From Gynuella sp. (GTDB taxonomy: Bacteria > Pseudomonadota > Gammaproteobacteria > Pseudomonadales > Natronospirillaceae): a stretch of 64,000 nucleotides of DNA. Where the stretch lies: the NCBI GenBank assembly GCA_028282465.1, contig JANQHX010000109.1, positions 1-64,000 on the forward strand, in the 5' to 3' direction. The notes beneath the pieces are model-generated. The model saw only the letters and a list, made by a program, of their open reading frames with translations. It did not search any database and was not told the DNA's origin. A program made the translations under genes and the position numbers. Of this stretch, positions 29,667 to 37,942 are shown piece by piece. Positions within the stretch are counted from its first letter, which is position 1, and every line of letters begins with the position of its first letter.

Positions 29667-30097
29667 CAGCTTGCATCAATGTCGTAATCGAAAGCACCCA
29701 CAAACTTCAGATACTGATCTTTACCAACAGTGCCAATACTCATACTGTATTCGTAGTCAAACAACAGCACCACCCAAGTGATTTCTGAAACCTTACGCTT
29801 CTTGGCTTTACTTAGAAGAGGCGCCATAAATGAGCTAGAACAAGAACACTCGCTAACCGCAGTTTGCAAGCTCACGGTTCCCACTTGGGCACCATTGGTT
29901 TCTAAAAACTCTGGGGCAAAGTATTTCATCCGAAAATTTTGAGTCCATTGATTTGTAGCTCTGGATTTATTTCTGCTATAAGTTTCCTCAAAATACTCAT
30001 CAGGAATATCTTTATAAGGTACCTCTGACACCCAGATTGAGACCTTGCCTTTTTTTGTGAAGTCGAATGTACCCTGTGTATCACTTCTATTATTCAT
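29666..30097 (-). CDS. Immunity protein 22-like protein
   Basis: 143 residues, cytosolic. The N-terminal pattern KVSIWVSEVPYKDIPDEYF and spacing resemble the Imm22 family of polymorphic-toxin immunity proteins, which start with an SIWVG-type strand followed by a YF/YL segment; the CSCSSSF cluster in the middle and WVVLLFDYEYS strand are also visible. No toxin gene is nearby, so if the family is right this is an orphan immunity gene. The assignment is tentative and from pattern only. Confidence 0.5.
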   Translation of the reverse strand: MNNRSDTQGTFDFTKKGKVSIWVSEVPYKDIPDEYFEETYSRNKSRATNQWTQNFRMKYFAPEFLETNGAQVGTVSLQTAVSECSCSSSFMAPLLSKAKKRKVSEITWVVLLFDYEYSMSIGTVGKDQYLKFVGAFDYDIDAS

Positions 30098-30156
30098 AAT
30101 TATCCTTGGAACATTCTAATTACTGTGGAATAGTTGACCCACTGCATGTGGCAAAT

Positions 30157-30942
30157 CTATTTTTTTCTTGGCTTAACGTCATCGGCTATTGCCATCACAT
30201 CTTGGTTGTAGAAGCTCTCTAAATAATTAAAAAGCTGTGGGTGTTTTCTCTTTAACATTTTGGGTCGTTCGAAAAAATATTCGGTGGCAACCGCAAAAAA
30301 TTCCAAATAGTTAGTCGCGCCATAGTCTCTGATATTACTTTTACCCTTCTCAATCTGAGCTATTTTTGAATCCACAAATTGATTCCATTGACCCATGTCC
30401 ACTAACTCGGCCATGCGTTCTGGAAAACCATCATTACTACCGTCAGACATATCTAATAGATGTGCAAACTCGTGGATACCCACATTGCGTTTGTCTTTTG
30501 TATTCTCAAATCCAAGATGAAGATGAGGCTTACTTAGGGCCATTTTACCGGCCATCAAGCCAGTACCGACCATGCCACTGATTCTTGAATCCGACTGAGA
30601 AACCTTAAACTGCTCATTAAAGGCTCCAGGAAGAAGAATGACTTCAGATAGATTCAGATAGTGCCACTTGGGAAATCCCCATACAGGAATAATTGCACTG
30701 GCTCCCACAAGCAACCGATCAGTATCGGTCAATTCCATGCCTTCAGCACAATCTATTTTTGTGGTCTTCCAAAACAATTGCACTCTCTGCTCAAAAACTT
30801 TTCGATCGGTTTCATTAAGAACGCGATAAAAAGCCACTTTGTTAAACAGAATCTCAGAAAAACTGGAATCCCACGGCTGGCCAGAATGATGTTCGTTACC
30901 CAGTCCGAATAGAGTTTTAATGATGCTTTTAAGCCAAGTCAT
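30157..30942 (-). CDS. mtfA: MtfA-type zinc metallopeptidase
   Basis: Gluzincin-like peptidase of family M90. In E. coli MtfA titrates the repressor Mlc and has aminopeptidase activity. 261 residues; zinc motif H157-E-F-A-H161 (GIHEFAHLLDMSDG), and family segments LLVGASAIIPVWGFP and FFAVATEYFFERP (third ligand Glu). It begins directly next to the end of trhP (30942/30943), so the two are probably one transcript. Confidence 0.92.
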   Translation of the reverse strand: MTWLKSIIKTLFGLGNEHHSGQPWDSSFSEILFNKVAFYRVLNETDRKVFEQRVQLFWKTTKIDCAEGMELTDTDRLLVGASAIIPVWGFPKWHYLNLSEVILLPGAFNEQFKVSQSDSRISGMVGTGLMAGKMALSKPHLHLGFENTKDKRNVGIHEFAHLLDMSDGSNDGFPERMAELVDMGQWNQFVDSKIAQIEKGKSNIRDYGATNYLEFFAVATEYFFERPKMLKRKHPQLFNYLESFYNQDVMAIADDVKPRKK

Positions 30943-32337
30943 TTATTCTAGATTTCTCATCACAAGACCATAGTCTTGAGCGTGCTTAACCAGTGTTGAA
31001 TCCACTTCAACTAAAACTTCATAATCAGACCCTGGCACTACATCAATATCAAAACCATTTTTTGCCAGCTTCACATTGTCCATAACAAAGCTTGTGTTAC
31101 CCGCCGGAGTCATTAATTCTAACTTATCGCCTTTAATAAATTTATTTTTTGCTTTTAAGTGCAGTTGATTACCGTTAACACCCACCACTTCTGCTACAAA
31201 CTGTTGATGCACTCCAACTGAGCGGCCAGTCTCATAGTTTTGGTATTCATCATGAACATGGCGACGGTAAAAACCTTCGGTATAACCACGATGCGCAAGG
31301 TTCTCCAGAGTATTCATTAATCCTTTATCAAACGTTTTGCCTTCAAAGGCGTCATCAATTGCTTGTCGGTAAGTTTGAGCAGTACGCGCAACGTAATAAT
31401 GAGATTTTGTGCGGCCTTCGATCTTGAGTGAATGAATTCCCATCTTCGCTAGCCTTTCTACATGTTGAATGGCTCTCAGATCTTTTGAGTTCATAATATA
31501 AGTGCCGTGCTCGTCTTCATAAGCAGGCATAAATGTGCCAGGCCGACCTTCTTCTTCTAACAGAAAAATATCGTCTGTTGGGCCTCCAATGCCAAGCGTT
31601 GGATCTTGAACATCATCAAATCCGGAAGTATTTTGTTCGACGTCTGAACCGATTTTATCAGCGGGTGGAGTCCATATTTTGGGATTCACTGGTATAGGGT
31701 CACCAGACTCATCTTCTTTAGCTTCATGAACCTGATATTTCCAACGACAGGCATTGGTACAAGTACCTTGGTTGGGATCCCGTTTGTTGATGTATCCACT
31801 TAACAAACAACGACCGGAGTAGGCAATACACAATGCGCCATGAACGAAAACCTCCAGCTCCATTTCTGGACACTGCTGACGAATTTCTTCGATCTCGTCC
31901 AGAGAGAGTTCGCGGCTAAGAATGATTCGACGCACTCCGTTGCGATACCAAAACTTCACACCAGCATAATTGACCACGTTGGCCTGCACGGATAGATGAA
32001 CTTCTTGCTCAGGAAACTTGTCTTTCACCATCATAATCAGCCCAGGATCAGACATGATTAATGCGTCTGGGTTCATTGCAATGACTGGTTCGATATCCCG
32101 CATATAGGTTTTCACTTTGGCATTGTGAGGCGCAATGTTCGAGGCAACGTAAAGTTTTTTTCCTTGACCATGGGCCTCTTGAATACCTGTTTCCAAGTTA
32201 GCCAGCGTAAAGTCGTTATTTCTGACCCTAAGGCTATAGCGAGGCTGCCCTGCATAAACGGCGTCAGCACCATAAGCAAAGGCATATCTCAGATTTCTTA
32301 AGGTTCCAGCTGGTGATAATAATTCTGGTTTGAACAT
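30943..32337 (-). CDS. trhP: tRNA uridine-34 hydroxylation protein TrhP (YegQ, U32 family)
   Basis: Peptidase-U32-family protein that, in E. coli, carries out prephenate-dependent hydroxylation of tRNA U34 toward cmo5U. From the ATG at 32337 (MFKPELLSPAGTLRNLRYAF) it aligns closely with YegQ: GADAVYAGQPRYSLRVRNND, HLSVQANVVN, FVHGALCIAYSGRCLLSGY, KRDPNQGTCTNACRW and GVHSLKIEGRTKS-like IHSLKIEGRTKS. The Cys set suits an Fe-S cluster. A 30-residue insertion around residues 215-250 (acidic, DVEQNTSGFDDVQDP) is longer than in E. coli. An upstream start at 32355 was not chosen. Confidence 0.93.
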   Translation of the reverse strand: MFKPELLSPAGTLRNLRYAFAYGADAVYAGQPRYSLRVRNNDFTLANLETGIQEAHGQGKKLYVASNIAPHNAKVKTYMRDIEPVIAMNPDALIMSDPGLIMMVKDKFPEQEVHLSVQANVVNYAGVKFWYRNGVRRIILSRELSLDEIEEIRQQCPEMELEVFVHGALCIAYSGRCLLSGYINKRDPNQGTCTNACRWKYQVHEAKEDESGDPIPVNPKIWTPPADKIGSDVEQNTSGFDDVQDPTLGIGGPTDDIFLLEEEGRPGTFMPAYEDEHGTYIMNSKDLRAIQHVERLAKMGIHSLKIEGRTKSHYYVARTAQTYRQAIDDAFEGKTFDKGLMNTLENLAHRGYTEGFYRRHVHDEYQNYETGRSVGVHQQFVAEVVGVNGNQLHLKAKNKFIKGDKLELMTPAGNTSFVMDNVKLAKNGFDIDVVPGSDYEVLVEVDSTLVKHAQDYGLVMRNLE

Positions 32338-32434
32338 GAGCGGGTAAATCAACATTGGCGAAATTTTGGGCGGGGGATTATATCAGCAGTTTTCCGCTAA
32401 AAAACTGATAATAGAGCAGTAATTGCAGTAAACC

Positions 32435-33430
32435 TCATTCCCCAATAGGGCAAATGGGTAGCTCAGGGCACTGGGTACTGCTCTGGGCAGGTCTGCCCAT
32501 TAGCTCTAGAGCACTACTTTGCCATTCAGCATTTTCTGGGTCGAGGAGTATCGCACAATTGACACTTTGGATGGCTTGGTTACCACAACCCTGCGAATTT
32601 AGAGCGTATCCTAGGTTATTCCATATACTGGCCTGAGTGTTATTGGCTTCTAACCCAGATAGAAAAAATGATGTGGCATCCCCGGGCCGACCATCAAAGT
32701 AGGCTGAGTTACCTGCCCCAAACCAGAGTTGCCAGGTATCTGGCCATCGCACCGCCGCTAGCTCCCATAGCGTCTTAACAGCATCAGGGTCAATCTGTTC
32801 CATATCACTAATGTCTAACCAGATAGTGCCGCCTAATGCTGCGGCGGGCAGTGAATGCGGAGGCAGAGGCACGGAGTTCCAATACCCTGACTTTTTCCAG
32901 CCTTTTCTAAAATGATGCCAGTGCATCCAACGCTCTTCCGTGGTTTCAGACCTCATGAGAATTAAGTCATTCTCAAGATCAAAACCAACTACGATGGCAT
33001 AGTGCCATTTCTTGAGTGGCCCTATGCCTAGATCTAGCATCACCAAAACTGGGTTTCCCGCGGCTACTTCCTGAAGTAATTGCTCAGGTGTGATGGCATG
33101 ATGATATGGGATTAGGTTGTTTCGTCTGAGCGTGGATCTCATTTCGACGGGCCAAGCACCCTTAACTTTCGGCGTCCAAACCTGAGGAGCTAGCTGCTCC
33201 GGAGTAATATCAGCGTCCGGATAATAAAAATCTATCACACCGGCAAGTGTTGCTGGCCCACATTGATACTTAGTTTGGGGGAAAAAAGGCACCGTTTTCA
33301 GATTCACAACATCTGGAAGAGCTTCGGCGATTTGTGATTCTAATACCAACGGTTGTCTGGCACATGCTGACAGTAGAAACAAAAAAAACAGCGAAGCTAA
33401 ACTTTGCTGTTTTTTTAAGAAGGGTTTCAC
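32435..33430 (-). CDS. PA2778-like lipoprotein cysteine peptidase with TPR
   Basis: 331 residues: a lipoprotein signal with lipobox LSAC (Cys 23), a C39-like papain-fold domain with candidate Cys57 (KYQCGPATLAG) and His (KKWHYAIVVGFD), then a C-terminal TPR region (about 235-310, WQLWFGAGNSAYFDGRPGDA, SIWNNLGYALNSQGCGNQAI). This is the layout of Pseudomonas PA2778, whose neighbour PA2779 also has a homologue next door here. The role is not known; an envelope or secretion-linked peptidase is inferred. Confidence 0.85.
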   Translation of the reverse strand: MKPFLKKQQSLASLFFLFLLSACARQPLVLESQIAEALPDVVNLKTVPFFPQTKYQCGPATLAGVIDFYYPDADITPEQLAPQVWTPKVKGAWPVEMRSTLRRNNLIPYHHAITPEQLLQEVAAGNPVLVMLDLGIGPLKKWHYAIVVGFDLENDLILMRSETTEERWMHWHHFRKGWKKSGYWNSVPLPPHSLPAAALGGTIWLDISDMEQIDPDAVKTLWELAAVRWPDTWQLWFGAGNSAYFDGRPGDATSFFLSGLEANNTQASIWNNLGYALNSQGCGNQAIQSVNCAILLDPENAEWQSSALELMGRPAQSSTQCPELPICPIGE

Positions 33431-33448
33431 GTGCTTAGAGTAACGGTG

Positions 33449-33796
33449 TTATTCAACAGGTTGAATGAATGGGAAAATATCCGTGGCACCAATCACGTCG
33501 GTGATCACAAACACCAAAAACACAAGAAAAGCCAACTCTAAAATACCTTGGCCAGCTGGCATATCAGCCAAGGACTGATTAAGCTCTGCTCTCTCTGCAA
33601 CTGTCATCGCGTCTATTCGCGACTGAACTTCAGATGGATCAATTCCCATGTCCACCATTTTCTCAACCAGCGCTGAATTGGCCATCCATTGAGCCGCTGG
33701 ATCCACAACTGATTGCGTGGAAACCATACCTGCCTGTGCAACCATTGGTGCCAAAAACATTGCCATGGCTAAAAAGTAAGCTGATAGCCTTTTCAT
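33449..33796 (-). CDS. PA2779-family small membrane protein
   Basis: 115 residues from ATG 33796, which has a strong GGAGAG site. Signal peptide (1-22, ending AQA), a helical amphipathic stretch (SALVEKMVDMGIDPSEVQSR) and a C-terminal hydrophobic segment (ILELAFLVFLVFVITDVIGA). This matches the PA2779 family (DUF6627-like), always next to the PA2778 peptidase, which suggests a peptidase-substrate or peptidase-partner pair. A longer upstream frame overlaps the hydrolase gene and was rejected. Confidence 0.85.
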   Translation of the reverse strand: MKRLSAYFLAMAMFLAPMVAQAGMVSTQSVVDPAAQWMANSALVEKMVDMGIDPSEVQSRIDAMTVAERAELNQSLADMPAGQGILELAFLVFLVFVITDVIGATDIFPFIQPVE

Positions 33797-33836
33797 ACTC
33801 TCTCCTTGAATAGGGAACACTAAAAAGTGAAGTAAA

Positions 33837-34829
33837 CTAATATTTGGAGATAAAGTCGAGTACCACTTTCTCAAACCAATCATTATTTTCAGGAGCAAGA
33901 ATATCCCCAACAATGACATGGTTTGTAGCGCTCGGGTCTGATACTTGAGGCTGCACCCTACTTTTTGGCTCGCTCCAATTTAAAAAGTGCTTATCAGTGA
34001 GTGTTGAATCCACAACTTTATCCTGATTGGAGTAAACAAAAAGTGTGGGAGTCTTGATTGATTTGAGGTCACTTCTATTTACCCAATCCAATAGTCCCTG
34101 CATTTCATTAGTTACAGAAACCGCATATCGAGTGGTCCAATATTTTGCTTGTAAATCATTTTTGGGCTCGAAGCTGCGCTCTTTACCTATCACCCAAGGT
34201 ACCCAGGTTTTAGACCAAGGCCAACTGAGCAGATAACTTACTGGATTGTTCACTTTGAAATTTGGAGAAAGCATGATGAGATGACTGACATGGTCACTCA
34301 CTCCCGGTTGTTGCACCAACCATGTACTCAAGGAAGCGCCCGTTGATGTGCCAATAATGATAATTTTATGTCCTAATGACTTGGCAATTTTATAACCATT
34401 CCAAATCTCCTGCCCCCAATCATTTGCAGTAACCTCGGACATTGCTGCAGTGCCCCGTCCATGCCCAGGTAAGCGTTCTAAATAGGCATTCGCGCCGAGC
34501 GCATTTGCAATTCTTTCTGGCATTGGGCTGATTTCCTGCCTAGATGAACTTAGCCCGTGAACGTATAACACAACAAACTCTGTCTTCTCGGGGGATTCCG
34601 GGTTGGCAAACACAACCTTTCTTTCAGCACCCTCAATTAAATCATCGAATGCTGCCTCCTGCTCCACTACATAATCACTTAATAGCTCTAGTCTTTCAGG
34701 TAGGTTGGGGTTATTAACAACAGGATTAAACTTTGGTCTTGGCCCTAACACGACCATTAAAATTAAGACAAAGATCAACCACCACCAAAAATTTACTTTG
34801 CCTATGAACAGATTGTAAAACTCAACCAC
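33837..34829 (-). CDS. Alpha/beta hydrolase, membrane-anchored
   Basis: 330 residues. One N-terminal hydrophobic helix (about 12-30, WWWLIFVLILMVVL) then an alpha/beta-hydrolase fold: VLYVHGLSSSRQEISPMPE, LPGHGRG, nucleophile Ser in IIGTSTGASLS, a late Asp in VYSNQDKVVDS and a His in ATNHVIVGD. Resembles serine aminopeptidase S33/monoacylglycerol-lipase-like proteins. The anchor places the domain in the periplasm or inner membrane. Substrate unknown. Confidence 0.82.
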   Translation of the reverse strand: MVEFYNLFIGKVNFWWWLIFVLILMVVLGPRPKFNPVVNNPNLPERLELLSDYVVEQEAAFDDLIEGAERKVVFANPESPEKTEFVVLYVHGLSSSRQEISPMPERIANALGANAYLERLPGHGRGTAAMSEVTANDWGQEIWNGYKIAKSLGHKIIIIGTSTGASLSTWLVQQPGVSDHVSHLIMLSPNFKVNNPVSYLLSWPWSKTWVPWVIGKERSFEPKNDLQAKYWTTRYAVSVTNEMQGLLDWVNRSDLKSIKTPTLFVYSNQDKVVDSTLTDKHFLNWSEPKSRVQPQVSDPSATNHVIVGDILAPENNDWFEKVVLDFISKY

Positions 34830-35416
34830 TAAACTCTAACCTTAACAATAAACACATTATGATTTGCATTTTGCCCCACTAAACGACGATTTGAACACCG
34901 CAATTGTCGAAATGCTTTATTCCGACACATTTTTGAAATATTTAAACGGATTCATGTGGGCCAACCTAAGCTAATTAATATTAGTTAAGGTTTCTTGCAG
35001 TGTCAGTTTGGGGCAGCTATATCCATTTTTTGTGCGGTAGATGGTTGTAATTAAATGACTAAAAAAACCAAGCTGCCTAGTAGGAATACTATCCCGTAGC
35101 TCAAAGGCCATAAGAACTAGTCAATAAAAGGAACAAATAGGCCGAACCACATTTCTAATATTTTTATCATTCGATCACTCATAAATAGTATGAATCATTC
35201 TCTGACCTTAAAATCTATTAGCGAATTAGAATCATCATTTTGGCATGGTGTTTGTTGTTATTTTGAAGACCAGCAGTGCAATTGATTTAAAATTTTGGAA
35301 ATTATTTAGCTCTGTGAAGTCCACACAAGCTCTTAGTCGAAAATTGCTGCTAATATTTATAGGTAGCAATTGAATGCGACTATTATTTCGAACTTGCCAA
35401 TCATAGAGGAACCCAC
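34830..35416. other. 587-base AT-rich intergenic region
   Basis: No convincing gene on either strand. It holds an imperfect palindrome around CTAATTAATATTAG (about 34965-34990, core flanks CCTAA and TTAAGG) and a -24/-12-like string at 35241-35256 (TGGCATGGTGTTTGTT, with GT instead of GC at -12). Either could serve the CBM48 gene downstream or the hydrolase gene upstream. An unannotated small RNA is possible but not shown. Confidence 0.45.
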
Positions 35417-35731
35417 ATGAGCGTTTCGAAGAAGTTTTTAAAAACAAAGAACTCCTTTAAGTGCACTTTCCGTCTGCCTAAATCTGCCGCCCCTGACTCT
35501 GAAAAGGTATTCATAGTCGGTGAATTTAACGACTGGGCACCCGAAGCAACCCCCATGCAAAAACTTAAGTCTGGCGACTTCAAAGCTGAGCTTGAGCTAG
35601 AACCAGGTAAGTCTTACCAGTTCCGTTACCTCATTGATAAAGAAAGAGATGTTTGGGAAAACGACTGGGAAGCAGACGCTTATGTGCCAGCACCTGGAAT
35701 GTCAGTTGAAAACTCTGTCGTTCAACTCTAG
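35417..35731 (+). CDS. Single-domain CBM48/isoamylase early-set protein
   Basis: 104 residues made of one glycogen-binding-type immunoglobulin-like domain (AMPK beta/CBM48): FRLPKSAAPDSEKVFIVGEF, NDWAPEATPM, YQFRYLIDKERDVWENDW and AYVPAPGM. No catalytic domain or signal peptide is present, so it may act as a glucan- or protein-binding adaptor. AGAGGA lies nine bases before the ATG. No glycogen genes are in the window. Confidence 0.85.
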   Translation: MSVSKKFLKTKNSFKCTFRLPKSAAPDSEKVFIVGEFNDWAPEATPMQKLKSGDFKAELELEPGKSYQFRYLIDKERDVWENDWEADAYVPAPGMSVENSVVQL

Positions 35732-35741
35732 GTTTAAACGC

Positions 35742-35900
35742 TTGCAACCAAGGGTTGTTGCTTTTCTACTGTACCTTGTATTTGCTTTAGCAGGCTGCGC
35801 GTCGTCTCCAACAACGTCTAACTCTCCTTACAATGATCCTGATGATCAACGAGACAGGAGAGATAACGCTATTGAAGAACTAGATAAAGCTACTCAGTGA
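35742..35900 (+). CDS. Small lipoprotein
   Basis: About 52 residues from a TTG at 35742: hydrophobic RVVAFLLYLVFALAGC with lipobox LAGC, then a polar, charged mature part (DPDDQRDRRDNAIEELDKA). No ATG gives a sensible signal peptide; an upstream ATG at 35634 would run through the CBM48 gene in another frame. The lipobox is the main support. Mature length of about 35 residues resembles small outer-membrane-anchored peptides of unknown role. Confidence 0.55.
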   Translation: MQPRVVAFLLYLVFALAGCASSPTTSNSPYNDPDDQRDRRDNAIEELDKATQ

Positions 35901-35930
35901 ACTATGGCAATTATGCCTAAGTTACATTAA

Positions 35931-35953
35931 AGGGCTTGAATGTCTTAAGCCCT
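35931..35953. terminator. Hairpin between convergent genes
   Basis: A 7-bp stem, AGGGCTT (35931-35937) with AAGCCCT (35947-35953), lies between the small lipoprotein and ribE. On the minus strand it is followed by TTTAAT, so it could end ribE transcription; the T-tract is short. Confidence 0.45.
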
Positions 35954-36008
35954 ACTTCCCTACTCAACACTGACTTCTACTGAATACTTTTAGCGTTTTT
36001 GAATACTC

Positions 36009-36623
36009 TTATAAACGATTATCTGCTTTCATCCTCTCTAGTGTGTCCACAATAGTTTGAGTCGTGGAATCCACTTCCAGGTTAACCATATCTCCTACTT
36101 TTAACTCGGAGAAGTTAGTAATTCTTAAGGTTTCTGGAATTAAGTAAACGGCAAATCGCCCATCAACTACCTCATTGACAGTTAGGCTGCAGCCATTGAT
36201 GGCCGCAAAGCCTTTATTAAAAAGGTATTTACTCCAAGACTTATCAACTAACTCGAAACTGATCACATAATTATTCTGTGGCATCTCTATGTTGCTGATC
36301 TTAGCTTGTGTATGCACATGTCCGGATAGTACGTGGCCGCCCACTTCATCACCAAAGGTTAAAGAGCGCTCTATATTGACCTCATCTCCGATTTTTAGCG
36401 CCCCCAAGTTGGTTACAGTGAGGGATTCCATCATGACATCGAAGCTAACCAAGTCATCTTCAATACTCGCGACCGTCAAACAGGTTCCGTTATTCGCAAC
36501 ACTGGCGCCAACTTTTAATCCATCAAGCAGCTCATTTGGAAAAATATACTGAACTCTATTTAGTTTGGTCTCTTCCATAATGTTATGAACACTAAGGGTT
36601 TGCTGGACGATTCCGGTAAACAT
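36009..36623 (-). CDS. ribE: Riboflavin synthase
   Basis: Dismutates two 6,7-dimethyl-8-ribityllumazine to riboflavin and a pyrimidine. Two lumazine-binding repeats: first MFTGIVQ to about 95 (NGTCLTVASIEDD, GDEVNIERSL, GGHVLSGHVH), second about 100-190 (GFAAINGCSLTVNEVVDGRF, YLIPETLRITNF). 204 residues from ATG 36623, the usual size. A frame 16 codons longer has no family support. The gene stands alone, away from a rib operon, and I see no FMN-riboswitch-like leader. Confidence 0.94.
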   Translation of the reverse strand: MFTGIVQQTLSVHNIMEETKLNRVQYIFPNELLDGLKVGASVANNGTCLTVASIEDDLVSFDVMMESLTVTNLGALKIGDEVNIERSLTFGDEVGGHVLSGHVHTQAKISNIEMPQNNYVISFELVDKSWSKYLFNKGFAAINGCSLTVNEVVDGRFAVYLIPETLRITNFSELKVGDMVNLEVDSTTQTIVDTLERMKADNRL

Positions 36624-36683
36624 TTTTATGCCTCTATTGAAACTTTCGTCCCATTTTATCAGACTTATCAAAACGCACCTTAT

Positions 36684-36702
36684 TCAGATTTAATGAATCT
36701 GA
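36684..36702. promoter_or_regulatory. 7-bp inverted repeat between ribE and dinB
   Basis: TCAGATT and AATCTGA flank a 5-base spacer in the 106-base divergent region. It could be an operator or a chance palindrome. Confidence 0.3.
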
Positions 36703-36729
36703 CCATCTAATATCCTAATAGGAAGAATT

Positions 36730-37245
36730 ATGTCTTTGCACTCATATCTAACTCGCTCAGCACATTTTCATTATCTGGCTTATCAAAAGTTATACGAAGG
36801 AATTACACAACTTTCAGATGAAGAATACCAAAAAGATCAAGGCCTATTCTTCAAGTCTGTCCACCTAACCTTAAATCATCTCCATCTAGTTGACATTCTG
36901 TGGCATAGACGATTGAAGCAAGAGCCTCCGCCAGAAAATATTCAGTCATTGGGTGATGAGCTATACCAAGATCGTCAAATTATCAAAGAGAAATTACTGA
37001 AAGAAGCTGAAGCGTTTTGGAAAACGGTAGAATCGTTTAATACGGATGATTTGACGACTCCTGTATTAATTAAAAGCGTCACAAGAGGCGAATATAAAAC
37101 AACTCCTGAACTGATGATTGCAACTTTAGTAAATCATGGCACCCACCATAGAGGCCAACTAACTGCAATCCTTTCGCAGAAGGGAATTAGCTACCCAGAT
37201 TTAGATTTACCTTTTTATCCGGAACTTAAAGAGTACGAGATTTAG
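36730..37245 (+). CDS. DinB-family protein
   Basis: 171 residues, four-helix-bundle DinB/YfiT metalloenzyme family. The metal-ligand histidines are visible in LTLNHLHLVDILWHRRL and in LVNHGTHHRGQL. Family members are often damage-inducible or act as thiol transferases; no function is set for this one. AGGAAG lies upstream of the ATG. Its end is 3 bases from the convergent VOC gene. Confidence 0.9.
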   Translation: MSLHSYLTRSAHFHYLAYQKLYEGITQLSDEEYQKDQGLFFKSVHLTLNHLHLVDILWHRRLKQEPPPENIQSLGDELYQDRQIIKEKLLKEAEAFWKTVESFNTDDLTTPVLIKSVTRGEYKTTPELMIATLVNHGTHHRGQLTAILSQKGISYPDLDLPFYPELKEYEI

Positions 37246-37248
37246 AAT

Positions 37249-37647
37249 TTAGTTTAGTTGCTTGGATGTGTAGCTCACTGACGTGGGCTGCCAAAGCTCA
37301 ACCTTATTCCCATCTGGATCCAAAAACCAACCAAAATAGCCTTCATCAGTTATTTGAATGTCTCCAAGCACTCGACCACCACCTTCAGCTACTTGATTCA
37401 ATGCACCGGTCAAATCATCAACAATCAGGTTCAGCATAAATTCCTTTAAGCAGGGCTCAAAATAATTACTATTGTCTTTGAACGGAGCCCAAACAGTGGT
37501 TTCATGAGCTGGCATCATTGCAGGACAAAAAGAATTTTGGTTTTTTTTGTCTACCTGAAGATCAAGCCAACGATGGTACCATTGCCCTAGTTTCTCTGGA
37601 TTTGAAGATTTAAAAAACACACCACCAACGCCCATTGCTCTTGCCAT
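37249..37647 (-). CDS. VOC-superfamily (glyoxalase-like) protein
   Basis: 132 residues, two beta-alpha-beta-beta-beta modules: GVGGVFFKSSNPEKLGQWY at the start and GGRVLGDIQITDEGYFGWF then LDPDGNKVELWQPT at the end, where the Glu of VELW is the usual metal ligand. ATG 37647 has a GGTGGA site; the GTG 12 bases upstream was not chosen. Substrate cannot be predicted. Confidence 0.87.
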   Translation of the reverse strand: MARAMGVGGVFFKSSNPEKLGQWYHRWLDLQVDKKNQNSFCPAMMPAHETTVWAPFKDNSNYFEPCLKEFMLNLIVDDLTGALNQVAEGGGRVLGDIQITDEGYFGWFLDPDGNKVELWQPTSVSYTSKQLN

Positions 37648-37942
37648 AATCGCGTCCACCTTCCCAAATTATGAGTCAATCTGTTCTATTTTTTACTTCT
37701 CATTCTCTTATTCTGTAAAGAATTATTTTTTAAAAACGTGAGTTATTTTTTAACTGAAAATGAAGTAAATTTTAAAAGAGCAGGTTACAGACAATAAATA
37801 TAGACGCAATTCATGTAGATTTGATAATACCAATTTGCACTAATTGGAAGCTTAAGATTTATTAAACAAAATAAAGGCGGGAATTTCGCTTCCCGTCTCA
37901 ACAAAATCTTTAACATAAGAAAAACAAAGAGTGCGGAATTTT

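Noticed and set aside
35241-35256. Firm sigma-54 promoter
   Set aside because: The -12 element has GT instead of the nearly invariant GC, so it is listed only as a possible signal.
36624-36729. FMN riboswitch before ribE
   Set aside because: The gap is only 106 bases and lacks the conserved FMN-aptamer core; just a 7-bp palindrome is present.
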